A stretch of DNA of 64,000 bases. Origin: Limanda limanda. Lineage: Eukaryota > Chordata > Actinopteri > Pleuronectiformes > Pleuronectidae. The position numbers and the translations under genes are program-made. This document shows, piece after piece, positions 1 to 12,417 of this stretch; positions within the stretch are counted from its first letter, which is position 1, and the number at the start of each line of letters is the position of its first letter. The stretch spans positions 25,134,090 to 25,198,089 of the forward strand of contig NC_083638.1 in NCBI RefSeq assembly GCF_963576545.1. The letters are read 5' to 3'. The notes below the pieces were generated by a model, which had not been told where the DNA came from, did not search any database, and was given only the letters and a program-made list of their open reading frames with translations.

Positions 1-1693
1 GCTTAAAGTAAGATTTAAAATCACTGTTTCTCATGTTATCTGTGTGATGTACATAGCATATTCTCCTTGACCCAGGGTAAATGTATTTTTCCTTATAATT
101 CAGAAAATTCACCTCCTTGTGACACCTGAATCTCTCCCTATAAACAGATAGTCAGAAACAGTTTACAATCAATTTGTCGCCCCTCACTACCTTTTGCATC
201 GACCTCTCCATTTCATTATCAGGTGTGAGCAGTAAAGTAATCCTGTAGTCCGACGATGGAGAGTGAGTGCTGCTCCCTGTAATAAGGCAGGGGAGATGAG
301 TCATCAGCAGAAGTGAGGCTTGGAAATAAGGAATGTGGAGACTGTGGCCTCTGGCTGAGATGAAAACCTCTGGTTCTAAAACACAGACACACTCATGCAC
401 AACAATCGTTGTATCTCTTGTTGTGTCATTGAACCTCCACTTGTTTACCAGCTATATATATTGCTATAAATTCTTTAAAAAACTGAGTCTGTAAATTGTT
501 AATCTAGTTAAGTTGTGTATGTTTCTCTACACAATCATTTAAAACAAGTAAAAAGTGGAACATTCAGTCACGACACACAATGAGATTTTGATTGAACTCA
601 AGGTGACCATCGCCACAGTTCTCCATCAATGATTACATAATTTCAAATCAACAAGACATGTGTTTAATGGCCCTAAAAAGGCTATCCATTTATGAGGCTG
701 GACAATAAACTGGAAATAAAGATGGAAGATGTAACTCCACTTCATAACAATGCACGAAAACGAAGCTGAAATATGAACGCCACCCTCTTTTGTGTCGGGC
801 ATGTGTGGTGATAAGGGGGTACTGCAGTCCATTGACAGGTCTACCAAAGAAAGGCTAAAAGAAATTTGACATCCTTTGATTAAAAGACAATATTTACGAC
901 TTACAGCCTGACTACATGTTGAGGATATTAGACAAAAGACTGACGTAGGTTGTCAAGGTCTCAGAAATAACAGACAATTCACTTAGTGACTCAACTCAAA
1001 TGAAACAAATTGATTTGTTAGCTTGCAATTTTTTCTTGCGTCACCGCTCACACATGCCTCACTCCTTTTGTCCATCATGTTGTAGCTGAATGCTTATTAC
1101 TTTCTGTAAAGTTGTTTTATGTTACGGATCTATTGTTCCCTAGTATCTACTTGACGCGTTACTTTGTCAGGAGAGTGTAGCTGCTGTATTGTGGAATTGA
1201 TCCAGTTTTGTAATTGGCCATGTGACTCGATGTTTATTGACTGTATTTGACATATTTATATCTATATATGGAAGGAGATATACATATATGTTCTGTGTGC
1301 TTAAAAATAATAGATGAAAGAAGTGCATGCAGGGGAACACACTACATAAGTACTTATGTAACAAGAATTACATACATCATACCAGTACTTGCTATAAATT
1401 CTCATGATAGTGTGGAGTCGTGCTCTCTATTACTTAACAGTCAGAGGATGAAAGTTCTGATGAAGGATTATAAACAAGCACGTTTGGAGGACTTAGCTTT
1501 GCATTTAAATGGTGTCATTCTGAACACAGCCACTTCAATCTAACATCATTGTTATTTTTCTTCTCTGTTCTTGTAATATTTAAATTAATTATTCATTTAA
1601 TCTCACCTCATCAGATTAGGCAGTCAGTTAAAGCAGTTTCAGTCAGGGAATTGGTGAAATCCCATTTCCTCTGGAAATTGGTAACTCTGGTCT
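1..1693. other. no recognisable feature
   Basis: AT-rich sequence with only short open frames without family resemblance. I see no gene, RNA or named repeat. Confidence 0.6.
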
Positions 1694-2993
1694 CCTTTTT
1701 CATTTTTCTGGTAATTTGGGGATCCTTAGTGATTATCAAATGAATTATAATTTGGTGAAATACTCTTAAGATGCTCTTTAAAGTTACATTTAAAGAAACA
1801 AAACTGTAGAAAATATGTTATAACAATCCTGTCAATAAGCATCCCTGTTAAAAATGAACCTGGAGGATTCAATAACCTGCCCTTTGGAGGCATGCACCCT
1901 TATCTTATATCCTTTCACATCAATTTTAGCAGGTACAGGCAGCTTGTTTAAACACGTGGAAACTCATTAAAAGCAGAAGCCTCCTTTCCCATTGCCAGTA
2001 GAAGAGTTTGTCTTGTTCAACGTCACGAACCAGCATTTTAGAAACCCTGCAGTGCTGCCAGTGTTACCTCTCGCCTGATACCAAGAAAATAAACAAATCA
2101 CTGTTGCCCGTGTGAATGTATTCTAATTTCGACCAGTGGAAGAGGGGCTCTGGTTTCCTCAAGATACTTCTAAAACAGGAAAGCTTGATTTTTTTTCTTT
2201 GGCTTTCAAATTGAGTCAAATTGGCTTGAGAGTGATGTTTTGTATGAAAGACAAAAACCTAACTTGTTCTTCTAACTTTCTCAGTATTACAGTGGTCTCA
2301 ATCTCAAAATCTGTACCAGGTTCTTATCTCCACAAAGGAGCTAATGTTTTTACCAACGACTGTTTGAATAGGTTTCCACAAAACGTGGTTTCAGGATGGA
2401 ACATGGGCCAAGAAAGAAGCCATTTCATTGTTGTGTAGGTCCAGAAAAGGGGGTGGATTCCAGAATCTTTTTATGACTTTATCTGTGTGAGAGAGGGCAT
2501 TTTATGTCATTTTCAAAGATTTAAGCTAAAAGGATAGTTTATGGCTTTAATCTTCAATCAATCAAATTTAATTATCATAGCCCATATTCACAAATTAAAA
2601 TTTGCCTTATCGTAAAGGGATAAACAAAGTGCGACATCCTCTGCCCTAAACCCTTGAATAGAATTAGGAAAAACTACCCAGAAAAAATTAAAACTGGTTG
2701 CTGAAACCATGAGAAAGCGAACTCATCTATTTCTTCACTGAGCTTCCACAATGTAAAGTCTGAATGTCATCCTAAAACTAAAAGTTGATTTGAAAGTTTC
2801 TGTCATGGCTGATTCGTGGGTCTACTGCCGCGTTTGGATCAAAATGTTGCACTGATTAAAAGAAAACAAATTCAACTCAAACAGTTGATGATACATTATG
2901 TGCTGAGACATCCTGTACCAGTTCTGTGACAAAAGTCCCTCCACTGACTGTCTCAATGAAGTGACGTCAGGCTCCAAACAGCTCTGTGTTGTG
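1694..2993. repeat. 1300-bp tandem duplication, copy 1
   Basis: Copy 1 begins CCTTTTTCATTTTTCTGG and ends GCTCTGTGTTGTG. The following 1300 bases repeat it, and I saw no difference in the parts compared, including a chance 100-codon open frame at 2136-2438 that recurs with identical translation. No gene or known transposon termini are visible inside. Confidence 0.95.
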
Positions 2994-4293
2994 CCTTTTT
3001 CATTTTTCTGGTAATTTGGGGATCCTTAGTGATTATCAAATGAATTATAATTTGGTGAAATACTCTTAAGATGCTCTTTAAAGTTACATTTAAAGAAACA
3101 AAACTGTAGAAAATATGTTATAACAATCCTGTCAATAAGCATCCCTGTTAAAAATGAACCTGGAGGATTCAATAACCTGCCCTTTGGAGGCATGCACCCT
3201 TATCTTATATCCTTTCACATCAATTTTAGCAGGTACAGGCAGCTTGTTTAAACACGTGGAAACTCATTAAAAGCAGAAGCCTCCTTTCCCATTGCCAGTA
3301 GAAGAGTTTGTCTTGTTCAACGTCACGAACCAGCATTTTAGAAACCCTGCAGTGCTGCCAGTGTTACCTCTCGCCTGATACCAAGAAAATAAACAAATCA
3401 CTGTTGCCCGTGTGAATGTATTCTAATTTCGACCAGTGGAAGAGGGGCTCTGGTTTCCTCAAGATACTTCTAAAACAGGAAAGCTTGATTTTTTTTCTTT
3501 GGCTTTCAAATTGAGTCAAATTGGCTTGAGAGTGATGTTTTGTATGAAAGACAAAAACCTAACTTGTTCTTCTAACTTTCTCAGTATTACAGTGGTCTCA
3601 ATCTCAAAATCTGTACCAGGTTCTTATCTCCACAAAGGAGCTAATGTTTTTACCAACGACTGTTTGAATAGGTTTCCACAAAACGTGGTTTCAGGATGGA
3701 ACATGGGCCAAGAAAGAAGCCATTTCATTGTTGTGTAGGTCCAGAAAAGGGGGTGGATTCCAGAATCTTTTTATGACTTTATCTGTGTGAGAGAGGGCAT
3801 TTTATGTCATTTTCAAAGATTTAAGCTAAAAGGATAGTTTATGGCTTTAATCTTCAATCAATCAAATTTAATTATCATAGCCCATATTCACAAATTAAAA
3901 TTTGCCTTATCGTAAAGGGATAAACAAAGTGCGACATCCTCTGCCCTAAACCCTTGAATAGAATTAGGAAAAACTACCCAGAAAAAATTAAAACTGGTTG
4001 CTGAAACCATGAGAAAGCGAACTCATCTATTTCTTCACTGAGCTTCCACAATGTAAAGTCTGAATGTCATCCTAAAACTAAAAGTTGATTTGAAAGTTTC
4101 TGTCATGGCTGATTCGTGGGTCTACTGCCGCGTTTGGATCAAAATGTTGCACTGATTAAAAGAAAACAAATTCAACTCAAACAGTTGATGATACATTATG
4201 TGCTGAGACATCCTGTACCAGTTCTGTGACAAAAGTCCCTCCACTGACTGTCTCAATGAAGTGACGTCAGGCTCCAAACAGCTCTGTGTTGTG
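2994..4293. repeat. 1300-bp tandem duplication, copy 2
   Basis: Copy 2 follows copy 1 with no spacer. The bases flanking the pair (T at 1693, T at 4294) differ from those at the internal junction (G at 2993, C at 2994), so the boundaries are exact and show no microhomology. The identity implies either a very recent duplication or an assembly artefact. Confidence 0.95.
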
Positions 4294-7200
4294 TCATGCA
4301 GGGACGTCGGCCAAAAGCTCTCTGCTCAATCCAAATAAAAGTAAACAGGTTATTTTTGTAAATCAGTACAAAAGAATGTATGCACAGTATTTTCCTGAAT
4401 GGACGTGGTCCAAGTCATGTAAACGTCACTTGTTGGAAAAGTGAGTAAGATGATAAATGATGAGGATCGGGGGGTTTGCCCTCCAACCCTCCAAAATGAT
4501 GCTTCATGATTAAGGTAATGTAATAAAGGTTTACTCTGAGGATAAAGGGGCTGGTGAGTCATAGGTCAACAGTGGGTGTAAGGTGAGAACATCGGGAAGC
4601 CTGAGGCGTTTAGGGAGATAATGAGGCCTCGTGCATCTCCCAAGTGCCCAACATTAAGAATTATTACTTCCTCTCCTGCTGTAGCTACAAGCACCTTGTT
4701 TCATTCACAGCCTCGGTACAATGGCTCTCATTGCATACACAACGACGCGCATGTACGCACAAGCCACTAAAGCTGCGTTTTGTACTTTTGGGAGCAGGTT
4801 TAGCATTTGTAACGTCATTGCTTACGTCTCAGATTCATGAAACACAGCCTTACCCGCATCCAGCTTAAAGGACAGCCTGCTCACATATCTCACAAACACA
4901 CATCTTGAACTCTATAGATTTTTCACAAGGTAAAATCTTTTCTTCTCTCAAATCATTTTCTCAGATACAGCCACACTTGAATTTGACTAGTAACACAAAT
5001 AAAACCTCCAACTTAAACCAACAGATCTGAACCCTAACAACCCTCTTTATCTCTCTCTCTATATATATAAAACCATTACGTCATCATGGCTGAATTCCCT
5101 CTAGCTACTTTACTAGACTAAACTAAACTGAGTGAACTCATCGATTAATGAAATCAGTTCGTCCAGTGGTGAAGCTACATACATCGTGACTCTGACACTA
5201 TTCACATCTTTTAGAGGATCCCCTGTTTGTAATGAGCGCTTCCTTTGCGATAATGTGATTCTTTAATGGCGTTTAGGCATCGCTCACTGTTGCTTTGTCA
5301 AGGCTCTATAATCTCCTTATCATCTCCTACGTGGGCTGCGTCATCCAACACTTGATTGGTTGGAGCTGTGCATCTGATGCTGGCATATTACCACCAGCAT
5401 CACCACAACCAGGCACAGAACTCGCACCAGTTCAAATACATCATCTCTTACTCAGGTTTTACCAGTGACTCCTTGTTTGTGTATCATTGCTGTCAGATTT
5501 ATTTATTCACCATGGGCAGTTTGGATTTCACATAATGTTTGGATTTATGTAGGATAATGAAAAATACAGTATCAGTTGCCAAAAATCACAAAACTGAAAA
5601 ATTAAGAACAGTGTAAAAAATGAAAACTAAATCCCTCTGTAGGTTATTTGAATGAAATTTACAAAAAAATATTACATGGCTATATAAACACAGCACAGTA
5701 TTTGCTTTAACTAAATATATCAATTTTTATTTACATTTTTAAGTTGCTCAAGTTTCATCATAACTTTGATAAGGCCTCAAAATTCTAAAAAATCTCTTTT
5801 GATGAGTTGCCCTGAAATTCTGAGGTTTTATAACCTTTTAATATTTACAGTGTAAATCAGAAAAAGGATTCACAATGGACTTGTAGTGATGAATCTGAGG
5901 GGGAAATATTCCAGGTGTCGCGGGTCACATGTTGTTGAATGCTGTGTGTTGAAGTCGTACACGTACCAGGATGAGTTTGTGAACATACCTGTCAGTCATT
6001 CCGAAGTTACTGGAAAGAATTCCAAACCAGCCTGGCTCCGTGTTTTATTGAAGTCCGTTAAACACTGAACTGAAGATGCTCGGCTGTTGACGAGTCCCTC
6101 CCGATGTGAGTTATTTATTTGAGACTCATTCAGAAATACGCCTCTCACAACTCGAGTATGTAAACTGCCATTTGCCGACCGACTTGGAGTCCAGCTTACA
6201 GCGCCGTTCATGACAAGTTTCAATATTTACATTTTTCTGTGGCATCAAAATGAAGCAGGTTTAACAAAAACAAGGGTAAATATGGAGCAGAGCTGTTGCT
6301 TTGTTCTCCAAACGGGAACATCTCCTCATCCTCAGAATATCTGAGGTGCCGTCACTTGGACTCTCTCCATGGAATCTGAGGCATTTACAGGCTCTGTCTT
6401 GTAAATGTCAGTGATTGTAAGTGTTGGGAGTCGGCTTCGTGCTACAGTTTTCAAATACCTGCTCTGCCGTCCTGGCTTCTTTTTTATTGTTCTTTTCCTG
6501 TAAATATTACTGTAGGGTGAGAAATCTGGATTTTTGTCATTGATTCATCAACTGATTAAAAAAATCAATTTAAGGTATTCTGTTTCCATAATACATCTTC
6601 ATTTAGAATTGTGAATAAATATTATTATATATATATATAATTAATGTATAAATATATATTTCTATATTTATTCTACTAAAATTCGTGAATTTGTCTTTCT
6701 TAATTTCTCCTCAACTCATAGAATGTTTTCATTCTAACACAATAACTGTGATCGCAGTCTGAACCTTGTCCTCGAATGTTAACAGATCCAAACATGGTCT
6801 TCATTTCCTTTGTATCTCATGTCTTTACAAACCGGTTTCCAAACAAAAAGGTATTGAATTCTACACCACATGGCTAATGCATCTTTAAAGGCCACATTTT
6901 TGAAAAACTACTTACAACTAAATTGGTTGTGACAAACACTTGAAGTCACTTCAGTCTTACTTTGATATATTATCTACGTAAACAGTTCATGTATCATTCA
7001 TAGCCTGGTTTATAACAAATAGTGATTTTTAACATTTTACTCCTCGAAACAAAATGGAAATGTATTTTTATGGCGAGAGATATCCAGAGTTTTTCATTGT
7101 GGCTTTATCACAGGTTCAGATTTCCATCCTGTAAATGTTAACAGATTAATGCATATTAAACTATGATGCTGCTATTTACTCCACCAATGCTCAGTAAATC

Positions 7201-10200
7201 AAAATCCACCAAATTACACACTCATAGATATCAATCCCCTCAATATGCAATATTTTTAAATGCTTTATAAAATATATCTCACAATGTGAAAAAAGTACTG
7301 GATGTTCTTTCTTGGTCTGGCTCTCATCCTTCCGCCGGGTTTTGTGGAAATCCATTCAGGAAAAATTAGACATGCATTCACCTCGGAAAGTTTCATGGTG
7401 ACATTTATAAAAACATTTTTTTTAACCATGTTTACTTGAAATGGAAAAAGTGCTGATTTACCTGATTACATAATTTTAAAGTTATTTTTTGAATGTGCTT
7501 GTCTTTATAAAACCTTCGCTGACTTGTTCAGTCACAGCACCACCTACAGCCGAAGCCCACATTTCATAGTCATACTATATGTTTATGAGCACCCTAATGT
7601 TTTCTTTAATTAGTCACTCCCTAATTATTGGTCCACAGTCATGAAGCTGGTTGTTGAATATATATTTGTTTTCGACTGAGTGGTAATAAAAAGGCAGTCT
7701 GTTAATGTGCCCTCCTACCATTCTAGACTATGACTCATATCTAAGCCCCACTGCAGAGAGTTATATGTGATGTGAATACTTATCAAGGCAACAGTCCTGA
7801 AGTTGTTTCTACACTTTAGCCTCGCAGAAACATTTCAATCTTTTATGAGCCAATCATTGGGGCGGGAGCGCCCTAATGTTTACTTTTAATATGTATATTA
7901 ACAGCTGAGCATGAAGCTGCATCACGACTGAACAACAGATTGTTCTCTGAATATCCATTCACATCCCGTTTTGAAAGGTGTACAGAGAGCAGTGTAATGA
8001 AATGTTATAGTCATTATCATTCATTGCACTTTAGTCAATTAATATTAGATAAAATGTCTTGAATTTACCCTCTGTGTTAAGTGTTTGCTGAGAAAGAGTT
8101 TTATACTTCTATTCTGGAAGCCTGAAAGTTGTTCTGTTATTGAGTGGGTTTTGAGAGGGGAGGGGGGGACGCTAGCTGATCAACTGAAATAACTGTCGTT
8201 TGACGTCATGGCTTTATTTTTAGAAGGTAATATATGGGTGTGGAAGTGCCTTTTCATGTTAGAATCAAAATACAAACACATAGCACACACACACTGGTGC
8301 AGCCATGCGCACACTGTCAGACAATCACGTGTGTGTGTGTGTGTCAGAGTGTGTGTGTGTGTTTAAATACAATCTTGCGAACACAAACTTTGTATCTACA
8401 GATTATCATATGAGATCTTTTCTAATAATACACATTCACACCTGCTGATGAGGCACAGACTCAAAGGCTTCATATGTTTATGTTCAGCTCTACAGAAACA
8501 TCAGGACACTTTAAACATGGGCACATTTGGAATTGCAGTGAACAGAGACGGATCTCAAGTTGGTCTTTGCCTCTCACCTGTAACCTCCTCACAGTGGTGT
8601 TCTGATTGTCCTATTGACTCCTGCTTCATCACTGCCATCTAGATCTCTGACCCCATTTACCCTGTGGCAATAAAAACGTGTTTCGTATCCAGATTGTGCA
8701 TAGTATATGATTTTAACATGACTACATTCACACCTGGTATTAACATATGTCTTGAGTGAGGTGCGATTGAGATGTGGCGGCTCTCTCCAGCGAATATCAC
8801 TTCCTCTTCCTCTCGTTCAAGCAGGTCCACGGAAACAACAAAGAACAAAAGAAAGATTATAAAACAGAACGGGAAGTTGGGTCATGGGGTTTGCTTGCTT
8901 CTGATTGGTCTATTCAGTTCGCTTTGTGTGCTGAACGGCTAATGACTGCCTGCTCCCCAGCTACCTTGCTGGTTTAGAACAGTTACATGTCATATCCGCC
9001 CGTGTAGTTGTTGGGTGTTGACAACTTATTTGCATTTACACTTGTGTTGTATATGGTCAAAGTAGATCCCCGACTACCTCTGGAGGTTAATGGGGAATCT
9101 GACTTAATACAGGCGTGTGTGGCAAAATGCTCTTATAAACTGTTCATAAGAACATATATGTAGATATGTGGTTGGAGGGAAACATGTAAGAAAGATTTCA
9201 TATTCTATTGTCTAAATACAGTCTAATTTTACACAACTCGATTTGTGCAGAACTTTTCAAAACAAAAGCTACAACATGCTCCATAAAGTGATGACAATTA
9301 TGGCAATTATAGCATGTGGACATGTCTGATCTCAATATATATATATATCAATAGGTTGTGTGTGTATCATAACTGGTCATTTACTGATAGTATTCAATAT
9401 TAGCGCCGATTGGTGGCTTTGTTGTTATACAAATATATTTATGCAATCTTTTTTCTATATTTTATTTTGACAAGTTTAAAATATTAACGTTTGATAATGT
9501 TGCTGATTGGTAAAATGGGTTTTGGAGAAAAATATAAATGTTTCTCAAATCATGGTATAAAAAGATATTGTTTTGATCTTGTTGGAATAATATTGAACAT
9601 TTTAAACAATATGCAGCTAAAATCATGTAGGCCTATCCTTTAGAAATGCAGCAGTGGCAAATGGTCGGATGGGAATCCGGAAACATTCAAATGAAAAAAA
9701 TTAACTCTCATTGTTTGTTGACACTGTAGATGAATGAATGATATTCATAAATTGCCTTTTTTATTTATATTTTGTACTTGCTGTGTTTTAAAAGGAACAT
9801 ATTTGAGCTAAAAGCTAATTTCCCACAGTCCCTTAACGGCAGCATGGTCGATTTTATCAATGTTGTTCATCAGTTAACATGAAATTCAAAATGAAAAACC
9901 AGGGAACCCTTAGGAAATGTCCTTCTGTCTATTTGTTGTTCATTTAATGAGAGATATTAAATTAATTATAAAGTTTAGTATTTCAAGTTTTCTTCTTTAT
10001 AGAACTCCTAGTTTCAATTTTTTTGTTAAATAACTTAAATTGAATGATAAAAAAAATATTCTGTGAACTGAAGTCAAAAAAATATTGCATTTTTTTCCAT
10101 TAAATGGAAGAATAATAGGACTGTGGGAAAATTTCATCTGACAAAAATTGTATGATATATTTTTCACTCTCAGTTACCTCTAATACTGTGAGCACGCGCT

Positions 10201-11915
10201 ATAATAAATCATTTTAACTCAAAAAAGTAGTGAAATTTCCCTACTACTTTTACAGGGGGTTATATTGAATCCTGGTGATGTATTACATGTGGTTGTGTTG
10301 GTGTTGAAAACCAAGACTTTTAATTAGCATTTTGTGTCTTGAATGATGTGAAGTTGAAATTTGACCTTTTAAACTCTGTCAGTTTTAAAACAAGTGTAAT
10401 AAGGTCCTGTGGGTTCCTGCGGCTTTCAGCATTTTCAAGTATAACAATTGAATAATTCAGTTGAGATCTGTCACAGTTTAGCTGCGGTTTAATTTGGATT
10501 TGGTTATAGATCGATAAGATTCTCAGATATGTTTACAAATCCCTTATCAATCTTTTATCTGTCCTAGAAAAAGAATGTTTGGAAAATAGTTTTTTTTTTC
10601 TGCTGTAGCGAATTAAGGTAAATGATGTACGATATTTGACAAAATATGTGCAGCGGAAACAATACGTGAGGAAATCACTGACATCCAATAACAAATAGTT
10701 ACTAATGTTCACATCTACACATTCAGCAGTGACAGAGCGGCTTTAATATAAACTACGACTTTTTGTGCTTGGAGCAAGTAGCTCATAAAAAATAATGTCT
10801 GCTGAGGTAAGCAGGCTACACCTGCTTTCCTTATAGGTCAGATATTCATTCATCATTTTACATTCTAATGTCACTTCAGCTTTAGTCTGTTCCTGCAACT
10901 TGTGATTAGGTTTCCAGTGAAAACTATAGCTTTTCTGTTTCTGTCATCTCGGCCCAACAAACTGCAGGTTTCAGTTAAGTCATTAATATGGAATATGACA
11001 AGCAATCAAAAAATGGGCCTGTATATTTTCTGGAGTTTATCTTTCACAGATGAAGAATGCACAAGAGATTGTCGGGTTCAGATGTTCACAGGAAGACGCG
11101 TTCACAATAGCAAGATCATTTAATTGTCACCTTTTGTTGACATTTTTCAAGTGAGCTGGAAGGAAAATTACAGGAAAATGTCCGTACATCAGTGCAAGGC
11201 TGAAAAGAGCTCAGGTTTAAAAAACTGTATGGAAACATTTCTGATATATACACATTTCAACAGCAAGTATGTTAAAGCTATGGTCAAGTTACTATTCTTT
11301 TAAAAACATGAAAAGTATTTATATTTACTGTTCCCTAAAATGTTTTCAAATAAATCTTCCACTGACCTTTGATGGTTTAAGATCTTTAATTCAAAGAGGG
11401 GAGAGATAGATAGTAAATATGAATGAATTAATATGGGTCTTTCAATGCATCTGTGTGAAAAATCCAATGAAAACCACCACAGAGTTTTTCAGTCAGTAGA
11501 GGGAGAAAAGACTTCATCCCACTCTTGGTCTCCCCTCTCTTTCTCTCCCTCCCCCACTGTGGGCAGCACTATGAATCAGAGAGTGGCACATTGACACCAG
11601 TGGCATGGCCGGACTCACACAGAGTCAAAGATACAGCCTGGACTTTATTTCACTATCCAGATTTTGTGAATATATGAATTTCTGATATTTTTTTACGGAA
11701 ACTTACGGAAACCGCCATCACTCAAAAACAGGTTTAATGTTTTGAAACACAACGTGGAAGCTGCCACGGTTTAAAATCAGATGCGTTGGACACTAGTCAA
11801 GAGTTGAAAGATTCTAATGAAAGGTGAGTTATGATTCTTTCAGTCAATGCCAAGAATCAAACTAGCAACCTGCTGGTCTCAGAGCTTCGACATAATTCAT
11901 TCAGTCTCCAATCCC
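4294..11915. other. non-coding, short dinucleotide repeats only
   Basis: No gene is supported. There are short TA runs near 6626-6642 and 9338-9350, and GT runs at 8329-8344 and 8350-8362. All open frames are under 85 codons and unlike any family I know. Confidence 0.6.
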
Positions 11916-11921
11916 AGTGTC

Positions 11922-12411
11922 TGAGGGCATTTTCACAGACTACCTTGTTTGGTTTGAACCAAAATAACCGTTGTGAAAAGGGCCTCGGACCACGGTCTGG
12001 ATGGAGCAGACCGAAAGAGCTGGTACAGATCACATGAACCTTTTGGGGGGAAAAGCTGCAGGAAGTTGAGACAGCATTGATTGAAAGAAGAAGAAAAAGC
12101 TCGGAGGCGGAGCTCAGGATGGCTTGTTGACTTCTTCTCTGACAATGTAATGTTTGAACCACACTGACATTCATTTCGCTGATAGTAATACCATAATGAT
12201 GTTACTGTGGCAACGAAATCTACAAAGAGAACTGGTTCATCTACTTTATCCATTCAAATGGCAATACTTGTTTTTTTCTATACGCTATACGCATCCCACG
12301 TAGGTGATGACGACAAATTAAATTGTAAAGCCAAATCTCACCGGATCAAATGTAAACAATGTAACAGACGTGAACATTGTTCACACTCAGGTGGGAAAAC
12401 GCCCGAGGCTT
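11922..12411. mobile_element. candidate 490-bp MITE with imperfect terminal inverted repeats
   Basis: The left end TGAGGGCATTTTCACAGAC resembles the reverse complement of the right end, CTCGGGCGTTTTCCCACC. A 6-base direct repeat AGTGTC flanks the element at 11916-11921 and 12412-12417. It has no transposase. Overlapping minus-strand open frames of about 105 codons inside it have no family resemblance. The inverted repeats are imperfect, so superfamily assignment (hAT-like at best) is uncertain. Confidence 0.5.
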
Positions 12412-12417
12412 AGTGTC

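Noticed and set aside
8434..9120. Degenerate MITE beginning CATTCACACCTGGTATTAAC
   Set aside because: The left part is reminiscent of a fish repeat, but I could not match a right end or a target duplication.
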